Origin: an uncultured Eubacterium sp.
GTDB taxonomy: Bacteria; Bacillota; Clostridia; Lachnospirales; Lachnospiraceae
Length of the DNA: 16,297 bases
Assembly (NCBI GenBank): GCA_900551945.1
Contig: URYE01000066.1
Span: 1-16,297 of the forward strand
Direction: 5' to 3'
This document shows positions 1 to 5,820 of this stretch, one piece after another. A program made the position numbers and the translations under genes. Below the pieces are notes generated by a model, which was not told the origin of the DNA, made no database searches, and was given only the letters and a program-made list of their open reading frames with translations. Every line of letters begins with the position of its first letter. The first letter of the stretch is position 1.

Positions 1-35
1 TTCTGTGGCGTACATTTGTCTTTTTCTATTTAAGG

Positions 36-64
36 ATATTATCATACATACCTATTTATTGCAA
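36..64 (-). promoter_or_regulatory. Candidate sigma-A promoter for a gene beyond the left edge
   Basis: Read on the minus strand, TTGCAA (59-64) is followed after 17 bases by TAATAT (36-41). This is a good housekeeping promoter pattern with correct spacing. It points out of the window to the left, so the gene it serves is not visible. It lies downstream of the OPT/PqqD terminator at 332-409, which fits the start of a new transcription unit. The AT-rich surroundings raise the chance of a false match. Confidence 0.45.
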
Positions 65-145
65 CACTTTTTGTAGAAAAACTTTATATTTTTTTAATTT
101 TTTAAATATTCTAAAAATAGTTACACATTTCTATCATATAAAGTA

Positions 146-318
146 AACTATGAAAAACACACTTTGCAAATTCCTAAAATTATTATGACTCAAGTTTTTT
201 ACAAACACTAATTTTAACTTTGTTAATATAAACTATAAGAAATGCGCTCCACAAGTTTCTAATAGTTTACACGCCTTCGTCAAGGTCTTGTGCAAACACA
301 GATTTTGACTTGTTGTTC
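146..318. repeat. Dispersed intergenic repeat, copy A
   Basis: Two blocks match copy B at 2864-2951. Block 1 (146-164) is identical over 19 bases to 2864-2882. Block 2 (282-318) matches 2915-2951 at 33 of 37 bases, and all four differences are transitions. The spacer between the blocks is longer here (117 bases) than in copy B (32 bases), though CTCAAGTT occurs in both spacers. Block 2 can fold on the plus strand as AAGGTC-(T)-TGTG, loop CAAA, CACA-GATTTT with G-U pairs. The block ends 13 bases before the palindrome at 332. There is no open reading frame, and its function is unknown. Confidence 0.7.
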
Positions 319-331
319 GTGTAAATTAAAA

Positions 332-409
332 AGCTGTTACAATAAGTAATATACACAAAAGAATATTATTAATAATACTTTTGTATACAATATACTTATT
401 GCAACAGCT
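332..409 (-). terminator. Long imperfect palindrome, terminator of the OPT-PqqD unit
   Basis: The left arm starting AGCTGTTACAATAAGTA (332-348) matches the reverse complement of the right arm (393-409) at 16 of 17 bases. The inner part continues as a weaker, gapped palindrome to the centre near 370/371. On the minus strand the hairpin is followed by TTTTTAATTT, as expected for an intrinsic terminator after the PqqD-like gene that ends at 477. The stem is unusually long and AT-rich. Confidence 0.65.
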
Positions 410-476
410 AATTACTTTCCAACATTTAAGAAAATGTCAAAACAAATTGCAAATATCTGCTTTACTTATTACTTTA

Positions 477-839
477 CTACTCTGAATATTTCAATGTAAT
501 AAAGCCATAACTTTCTAAATTTCTTATATACTGTACAAGACGGTTGTAAAGAGGTTCTGCCTTTTCGCCAAAATGCTCTTTTACAAGTTGTGAAATATCA
601 TATACAGTGCGCTTTCCATCCATAAGCACCCAAATGAAGTTACCCATTTCATCAAGGTGAATTTGTGAAACCTTTGGCTTTTTAAAACACACTTGAGCTA
701 TCTTATTAAATGCGCCTTTATTTTCCATAAAAATAGTTACTTCACCCGTATCTGATACTGTATATGAATATTTATCATTATGAACCGGTATATAATCCAG
801 ATAATTCTTTAAAGAATTGTTCTTTGTCTTATTTGCCAT
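477..839 (-). CDS. PqqD family protein (small RiPP-recognition-like winged helix)
   Basis: A 120-residue soluble protein. Residues about 60-115 carry the PqqD pattern: LDEMGNFIW (62-70), then DGKRTVYDI (74-82), then a helical part ending in LESYGFITL (108-116). In characterised systems PqqD domains bind the leader of a ribosomally made peptide and present it to a radical SAM enzyme. Stand-alone PqqD-like proteins of other function are also common, so the exact role here is not known. Residues 1-59 are an extra N-terminal part with beta-strand-like character (YSYTVSDTGEVTIFM). The start codon lies inside the end of the OPT transporter gene (11-base overlap), with GGAG 5 bases before ATG, so translation is probably coupled. 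No radical SAM gene or obvious precursor peptide is visible. Confidence 0.8.
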   Translation of the reverse strand: MANKTKNNSLKNYLDYIPVHNDKYSYTVSDTGEVTIFMENKGAFNKIAQVCFKKPKVSQIHLDEMGNFIWVLMDGKRTVYDISQLVKEHFGEKAEPLYNRLVQYIRNLESYGFITLKYSE

Positions 840-2721
840 CTTTACTCCACAATGCTGACTTTAAAATACATAAAACCATAACAACCATTAATACAATTCC
901 GCCAATAATGCCTGTATCAATTGCTCCTGATAAATCAATCTTATCTGCAATACCAAATACTGCAAATATAGCAAGAAGAATACCTACAAGACCTTCTCCC
1001 GCAATCATACCAGAGCAGAATAAAATTCCACTATTTGCATCAGAATTTTCTTCTTTGTTGCTCTTTTTCTTGTCTACGAACCAACGAATAATACCACCTA
1101 TCATAATTGTAGATGAAAGTTCAAGAGGAAGGTATAAACCAATTGCAACTGGAAGAACTGAAAGCCCAAGTATTTCAATAACTATAGCTATAAATACACC
1201 GATGAATACTAATGCCCAAGGAAGATTTCCGTCCATAACACCTTCAATAATCATCTTCATAAGTGTAGCCTGTGGTGCTGAAAGATTAGTTGTACCAAAA
1301 CCCCATGCACTGTCAAGAAGAATAAGTACACCACCAATTGTAAAAGCAGAAACTACTGAACCAATTAATTCACCAATCTGCTGTTTCATAGGTGTTGCAC
1401 CAAGAATATAACCTGTCTTTAAATCTTGTGATGTATCACCTGCCATTGCAGCAACGATACAAATAACAGAGCCAATTGCAATTGCTCCTGTCATTCCATG
1501 AGCGCCATTATCCCCAGTTGCCTTTAAACAAAGTGTTGAGAATAACAATGTAGCAATAGCCATACCTGATACAGGGTTATTACTACTTCCTACAATACCA
1601 ACCATTCTTGATGATACTGTAGCAAAGAAGAAACCAAATAAAGCTATAAGTACAGCTCCAAGTGGAGATACTGGTATTTCTGGTAAAATCCATATAGCAA
1701 CAATAATTACTAATACACCAATACCGATTATACGCATATCAAGGTCTTTGTCTGTACGAGCTGTTGCTGTCTGTCCACTACCACCTTTAATACCTTTAAT
1801 TGCATCAGCAAATGTTCTTATTATTAAAGGAAGTGACTTGATAAGGCTGATAATACCACCTGTTGCAACAGCACCAGCACCGATATAACGAATATAACTA
1901 CTCCAAATAGCAGAAGCTCCGCCTGTCGCATACATTTCTGCAATAGTCTTTGTTCCCGGATAAAGTATTGTGCTTCCACCAAATGTTATAATAGCTGGAA
2001 TAAGTACAAACCAACCTAATACACCACCAGCAAACATATAAGAAGCAATCTTAGGTCCACAAATATAACCAACACCAAGAAGCGCAGGATATGCCTCTGC
2101 TGATAATTCAGTCTTTAATGACTTAATAGGTGCTGTTATAACACCAGGAATAACCTTTAAACCATCAACTACAAACTTAAATAATGCTGAAAGTCCAAGT
2201 CCTGCAAATACTGACTTTGCACTTGCACCACCTTCTTCACCTGCAAGAAGGACTTCTGCACAAGCAGTTCCTTCTGGATATGGTAACACACCATGTTCTT
2301 TTACAATAAGTGCATTTCTTAATGGCACCATAAATAACACACCTAACACACCACCAAAAAGTGCTATAAGTGATATTGTTAAAAGACTAGGTTTTTCTGT
2401 AATTCCTTCTTTTGCCCACAAAAACAAAACAGGAAGTGTAAATATAGCACCTGCTGCTAGTGACTCACCAGCAGAACCTATAGTCTGTACCATATTACTT
2501 TCAAGGATAGAGTCTTTTTTCATAACTACACGAATGACACCCATTGAAATAACTGCTGCCGGAATGGAAGCAGATACAGTAAGACCAACTCGCAAACCAA
2601 GATAAGCATTGGCTGCACCGAAAATAATTGCCAAAAGAACACCCATTATAACAGATGTAACTGTAAATTCAGGCGTAATCTTGTCAGCCGGAACATACGG
2701 CTTAAATTCGTCTTTCTTCAT
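829..2721 (-). CDS. OPT family oligopeptide transporter
   Basis: A 630-residue polytopic inner-membrane protein of the OPT superfamily, which moves peptides or metal-chelator complexes by cation symport. Bacterial members are assigned mainly by sequence, so the substrate here is not established. Hallmarks seen are AANAYLGLRVGLTVSASIP (36-54), the SAGESLAAG segment (83-91), PYPEGTACAEVL (147-158) and a late GDTSQDLKTGYILGATP motif. Many hydrophobic stretches run from residue 18 to the C-terminus, and the length is typical of this prokaryotic group (TIGR00733-like). The chosen start has GGAGG 6 bases upstream. A hairpin with TTTATGC arms (2741-2766) sits in the leader. The downstream PqqD-like gene overlaps it by 11 bases, which makes a two-gene unit closed by the terminator at 332-409. 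I am confident of the family but not of the substrate. Confidence 0.92.
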   Translation of the reverse strand: MKKDEFKPYVPADKITPEFTVTSVIMGVLLAIIFGAANAYLGLRVGLTVSASIPAAVISMGVIRVVMKKDSILESNMVQTIGSAGESLAAGAIFTLPVLFLWAKEGITEKPSLLTISLIALFGGVLGVLFMVPLRNALIVKEHGVLPYPEGTACAEVLLAGEEGGASAKSVFAGLGLSALFKFVVDGLKVIPGVITAPIKSLKTELSAEAYPALLGVGYICGPKIASYMFAGGVLGWFVLIPAIITFGGSTILYPGTKTIAEMYATGGASAIWSSYIRYIGAGAVATGGIISLIKSLPLIIRTFADAIKGIKGGSGQTATARTDKDLDMRIIGIGVLVIIVAIWILPEIPVSPLGAVLIALFGFFFATVSSRMVGIVGSSNNPVSGMAIATLLFSTLCLKATGDNGAHGMTGAIAIGSVICIVAAMAGDTSQDLKTGYILGATPMKQQIGELIGSVVSAFTIGGVLILLDSAWGFGTTNLSAPQATLMKMIIEGVMDGNLPWALVFIGVFIAIVIEILGLSVLPVAIGLYLPLELSSTIMIGGIIRWFVDKKKSNKEENSDANSGILFCSGMIAGEGLVGILLAIFAVFGIADKIDLSGAIDTGIIGGIVLMVVMVLCILKSALWSKDGK

Positions 2722-2753
2722 TAGAAACCTCCAAAATAATTTTATGCTTTACT

Positions 2754-2783
2754 ATATTAGCATAAAAGAGGCTTGTACAACAA
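2754..2783 (-). promoter_or_regulatory. Candidate promoter for the OPT-PqqD unit
   Basis: On the minus strand TTGTTG (2778-2783) is followed after 18 bases by TAATAT (2754-2759), and TGC directly before the -10 makes it an extended -10 element. The predicted start lies about 25 bases before the OPT start codon, just upstream of the GGAGG site, so the leader would be short. The -35 is weak and the extended -10 is the main support. Confidence 0.45.
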
Positions 2784-2863
2784 CTGTTTTTTACAAAATA
2801 ATACATATTACCACTTTTTACATATTTATAATTAAAATATTAATAGTATACAAATACACCAAT

Positions 2864-2951
2864 AACTATGAAAAACACACTTCACTAATCTCTCAAGTTA
2901 TCGCAACAGTAGTTAAGGTCTTGTGCAAGCACAGACTTTGACTCGTTGCTC
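2864..2951. repeat. Dispersed intergenic repeat, copy B
   Basis: This is the shorter partner of copy A. The first 19 bases are identical to 146-164, and 2915-2951 matches 282-318 at 33 of 37 bases. In this copy the hairpin reads AAGGTC-(T)-TGTG, loop CAAG, CACA-GACTTT on the plus strand. The copy differs from A by one loop base and one stem base inside the hairpin, and the stem change turns G-C into G-U, which keeps pairing in a plus-strand RNA. It ends 14 bases before the palindrome at 2966, nearly the same distance as in copy A. Confidence 0.7.
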
Positions 2952-2965
2952 ACATAAAAAACAAA

Positions 2966-3031
2966 ATCAGTTATATTTGTATGATATAATTAAACAAGTT
3001 TTCTTATTTATATCACACAAATATAACTGAT
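2966..3031 (-). terminator. Palindromic terminator after the metallophosphoesterase
   Basis: The arm ATCAGTTATATTTGTATGAT (2966-2985) pairs with the segment ending at 3031 with one mismatch, and pairing extends inward a few more bases. On the minus strand the hairpin is followed by TTTGTTTTTT, a clear U-tract. It lies about 40 bases past the stop codon at 3070. Like the palindrome at 332-409 it is long, AT-rich and followed in the direction of transcription by a copy of the dispersed repeat. Confidence 0.75.
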
Positions 3032-3069
3032 ATCTTTATTTTATATTGAATTTATATATTAAAAATATA

Positions 3070-3660
3070 TCATACTTCTATTATATACCACTCATATCCA
3101 TTTACTATTGTTGTATCTTTGTATTTCATCTCTCGTACAAAATCAGACTGATATGTTTTATGAACATGTCCATGTATAAAATACTTTGGTTTATATGTAT
3201 CAAGAATTGTATTAAATGCTTCAAAACCTTTATGTACATGGTCTTTGCCATCATTTATTCCTGCTGCCGGTGAATGTGTTAAAAGAATATCAATCCCTTT
3301 ATTTTTCTTTAATTGAAACCACATTCTTGATACCCTGTGCTTCATCTGTATCTGTGTATACTGATTAACTCCCTTTTTATATCTTACAGAACCCCCTAGT
3401 CCCATAATCCTTAGTCCATTATAAACATAAATCTTGTCCTCTATACAGATACACCCTTCCGGTGGTGTATCACTGTAACAATCATCGTGATTGCCTCTTA
3501 TATATAGTATTGGCACTTTTGCAAATGAAGCAAGAAAAGATAAATATTGTGGCTTTAAATCTCCTGCTGACAATATCAAATCAATTCCTTCTAACTTTTC
3601 TTTTTCAAAATAATCCCACAGATACTTTGATTCCACATCAGCAAGTATCAGTATTTTCAT
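3070..3660 (-). CDS. Metallophosphoesterase family protein (calcineurin-like fold)
   Basis: A 196-residue soluble phosphoesterase of the calcineurin-like superfamily; the substrate is unknown. Metal-binding motifs are seen in order: ADVES (7-11), AGD (32-34), GNHD (56-59), THS with H129, and GHVH (164-167). The first motif is normally D-x-H, but here it reads D8-V-E10, so one expected metal-ligand histidine is replaced by glutamate. I recall the same D-x-E motif in related clostridial proteins, so this is probably a subfamily trait. I chose the start at 3660 because GAGGAG lies 4 bases before its ATG; the frame stays open to an ATG at 3699, but that start has no comparable site. It follows the ParB-like/BMP gene by 125 bases in the same direction and is closed by the terminator at 2966-3031. 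Confidence 0.88.
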   Translation of the reverse strand: MKILILADVESKYLWDYFEKEKLEGIDLILSAGDLKPQYLSFLASFAKVPILYIRGNHDDCYSDTPPEGCICIEDKIYVYNGLRIMGLGGSVRYKKGVNQYTQIQMKHRVSRMWFQLKKNKGIDILLTHSPAAGINDGKDHVHKGFEAFNTILDTYKPKYFIHGHVHKTYQSDFVREMKYKDTTIVNGYEWYIIEV

Positions 3661-3702
3661 AATTCTCCTCATTTCCAAGCAGTTCTTTAACACTATCAAG
3701 TC

Positions 3703-3732
3703 CCCACTTATCTGTAAAAAACAATAAGTGGG
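3703..3732. other. Intergenic hairpin between the BMP fusion and phosphoesterase genes
   Basis: CCCACTTAT (3703-3711) is perfectly complementary to ATAAGTGGG (3724-3732) around a 12-base loop. It is the most GC-rich hairpin in this gap. No U-tract follows on either strand, so it is more likely an RNA processing or stability structure within a shared transcript than a terminator. Confidence 0.4.
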
Positions 3733-3785
3733 CGTGATGACTTGTCTTTATTAAGATGAGTGTACTACTTTATTAAAAAATTTTG

Positions 3786-5702
3786 TTATATAATGCCTTG
3801 CGCCTTTATAATGTTTTCTGCGTCATCTTCCATAATGTCGATAGTTGGGACTTCGCCAATAACATTTTCAAGCAACCAATTCATTGTAATAATCTGCTCT
3901 GGTGTTAATACATTTCCCTCTTTATTCTTTTGTACACCATTCTGGTCATAAAGCTCACCTTCAAATAACTCAAAATCACCTTTACTTATTATATCTTTAA
4001 ACACATTAACAATTCTTTTAGTTTCTGTTGGTAATTTACTTGAATATATAACATCAATTACACCTGCTGACATTCCCCACCAATAATTAAGTGCCTTGAT
4101 GTTATCTTCATCTTCTTCCTTATTCCAAGAACCACTCATTACACTTTGTATAAGCTTTTCATAAAATACACCCCAATGCCATACAGGCATAGCAAGGTGT
4201 TGTGTATGATTTTGACTTATTACATAATACAATCCAAACTTTCTTGCGCTACACTGTGGAGTTATCATATCTCTATCTGAAATAACTTTTATACCTTGTT
4301 CTTCAAACTTTTTCTTATAGTCATTATTCTTTACACATGACCATTCAAGATAAATCTTAGCTTTAGGATTGACAAACCTTGCTCCTAGTGCAAAAGCATT
4401 AATATTTGACATTTCTCCATACACTGGATACCCTGCTACATATCCTATCTTTGAATTATCTGACAATGCTCCTGCAATAATTCCCATTAAAAACTTAGCT
4501 TCATACATTCTTGCGTAATATGTTCTTATATACTTATGAGAAGTATTAAGAGAACAGTTAAGTATCTTAACTTCTGGGTGTGCAATCGCCGCTTTAAGAC
4601 TTGCCATAATCATAGCCGGTGATGTTACACATATCATATCTGCGTTGTCTTTTATAAGTGTTTCAATTGCATTACTATCATCTTTTTCTGGTTCAACATT
4701 AGTTATACTTGTTGTTTCAAGTTGTGTGCCAAATGTATCTTCTATATACTGTCTTCCAAGCTCATGTGCATAACACCATTCTGACTCTTGTGGTGTTTTA
4801 TCGTATACAAAACCAATCTTAAGCTTCTTATTGCCACTTCCTGATTTTGGTAAAAGATAACTTAATATATTCTTTTTAGGCGCATTAGCTGGGTCCATCT
4901 TTAAATCAACTGCACTATTTTCTGCAAGAAGTTCAAATTCTGCCCAAGTCTTTGCAACATTTTTTGACATCTCAGCAGGTGACATATTCTTAACACAATC
5001 ATATCCATGAATATGAATAAATCTTAAATATGCGTCACCTATTGGATAATCAAACTTATCTCCTCCACGCATTTCAAACGCATTTTTAAATGTTATAAAA
5101 CTTGCGACAAGGTCTTGCTTCGCATATTCTTCCATTGGCACACCTTTTTTAATGCCTGCAAGCTCCATAAGTGTTGGAAAACTTCCCACATTACTAAAAT
5201 ATATATCATTTAACTTTGTACAGTTATAAAAATCCATAAATTCATAATAAATCTTTATATCTGGGTCATCGCTTTTTTTCGGCACTTTTCTTATTACTTC
5301 CGCTGTAACAGTTACAGCATTAAAATACTTTAGTACACTTACTCGTTTATTTCCTTCAAGTACATAGAATTTGTTCATATACTCATACACTTTGATAGGG
5401 TCTCTTATACCTTCGTTTTTTTGACTATCACTTAAACTTGCCCACTTAGCTGCAAACTCTGTTCCCCAGTCAAGTATTGGCATAAAATTATCTGCAAATG
5501 CGTTAGTTCTTCCTACATTACAAGTTCCCACAACAAGCCTTAAAGGTATCTGGTCTTGACCTAAGCTAACTTCTGAGTCAATAGCTGATTCATCAACGAG
5601 ATTTTCAAGAACTGGTAAATATGGATACTTGCCTTTGTATACACACGCATGGTACTCTTTCTTTCCTATTTTTAATGCACTTTGATAATCCTGTACTGAC
5701 AT
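3786..5702 (-). CDS. ParB-like domain fused to a BMP/PnrA-type ligand-binding domain, cytosolic
   Basis: A 638-residue protein usually labelled a BMP-family ABC transporter substrate-binding protein. The C-terminal half (about 294-575) looks like the BMP/PnrA (Med) periplasmic-binding fold: KLKIGFVYDKTP (294-304), ADMICVTSP (354-362), FLMGIIAGALS (404-414) and KIGYVAGYPVYG (418-429). Known relatives bind nucleosides or purines at the cell surface. The N-terminus has no signal peptide or lipobox and is hydrophilic. Residues about 55-140 look like a ParB/sulfiredoxin-type domain, with DPIKVYEYMNKFYVLEGNKR (101-120) resembling the ParB GxxR box. Residues 145-290 are a helical linker. The protein is therefore probably a cytosolic sensor rather than part of an importer, and no permease or ATPase gene is adjacent. 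GGAGG lies 8 bases before ATG. I recall the architecture from Lachnospiraceae; its function is unknown to me. Confidence 0.8.
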   Translation of the reverse strand: MSVQDYQSALKIGKKEYHACVYKGKYPYLPVLENLVDESAIDSEVSLGQDQIPLRLVVGTCNVGRTNAFADNFMPILDWGTEFAAKWASLSDSQKNEGIRDPIKVYEYMNKFYVLEGNKRVSVLKYFNAVTVTAEVIRKVPKKSDDPDIKIYYEFMDFYNCTKLNDIYFSNVGSFPTLMELAGIKKGVPMEEYAKQDLVASFITFKNAFEMRGGDKFDYPIGDAYLRFIHIHGYDCVKNMSPAEMSKNVAKTWAEFELLAENSAVDLKMDPANAPKKNILSYLLPKSGSGNKKLKIGFVYDKTPQESEWCYAHELGRQYIEDTFGTQLETTSITNVEPEKDDSNAIETLIKDNADMICVTSPAMIMASLKAAIAHPEVKILNCSLNTSHKYIRTYYARMYEAKFLMGIIAGALSDNSKIGYVAGYPVYGEMSNINAFALGARFVNPKAKIYLEWSCVKNNDYKKKFEEQGIKVISDRDMITPQCSARKFGLYYVISQNHTQHLAMPVWHWGVFYEKLIQSVMSGSWNKEEDEDNIKALNYWWGMSAGVIDVIYSSKLPTETKRIVNVFKDIISKGDFELFEGELYDQNGVQKNKEGNVLTPEQIITMNWLLENVIGEVPTIDIMEDDAENIIKAQGII

Positions 5703-5820
5703 ACAATTTACCTCCTGACATTAGTTTTATCTAAACACATGTAAAATAATCTTATGTACATTAATTTGTAATTATATTAACAACTTTTAGTAGCGCCTGC
5801 AATAATAAATATTATAAATT

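Larger units (their letters stand above)
1..476. other. Gene-free AT-rich stretch with repeat copy A and a terminator
   Basis: I see no protein-coding gene in this stretch. It holds an outward-facing promoter near the left edge, copy A of a dispersed repeat (146-318) and a long palindromic terminator (332-409). The rest is AT-rich sequence without recognisable signals. Confidence 0.6.
2722..3069. other. Intergenic stretch with OPT promoter, repeat copy B and terminator
   Basis: No coding gene is supported here. The stretch contains the OPT ribosome binding site and candidate promoter (2722-2783), copy B of the dispersed repeat (2864-2951) and the palindromic terminator of the metallophosphoesterase (2966-3031). 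The rest is AT-rich filler. Confidence 0.6.

Noticed and set aside
146..330. Repeat copy A considered as part of a CRISPR array or an IS end
   Set aside because: There are only two copies 2.7 kb apart, with no regular spacers, no cas genes, no transposase and no target-site duplication visible.
764..1411. Open reading frame of 215 codons on the plus strand
   Set aside because: It lies opposite the well-supported OPT and PqqD genes, has a low-complexity Ile/Ser/Pro-rich composition and no ribosome binding site or family resemblance; it is a shadow frame.
3661..3699. Upstream start for the metallophosphoesterase at 3699
   Set aside because: The ATG at 3660 has GAGGAG at good spacing and gives the family's normal N-terminus (MKILILAD); the longer form adds 13 residues without a comparable site.
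3703..3732. Hairpin considered as a terminator between the ParB-like/BMP and phosphoesterase genes
   Set aside because: There is no U-tract on either side in either direction, so termination is unlikely despite a good stem.
5771..5776. TATAAT (minus strand) upstream of the ParB-like/BMP gene as a promoter -10
   Set aside because: No acceptable -35 lies at 16-18 bases; TTACAA further down with TATTTT is also weak, so I did not call a promoter there.
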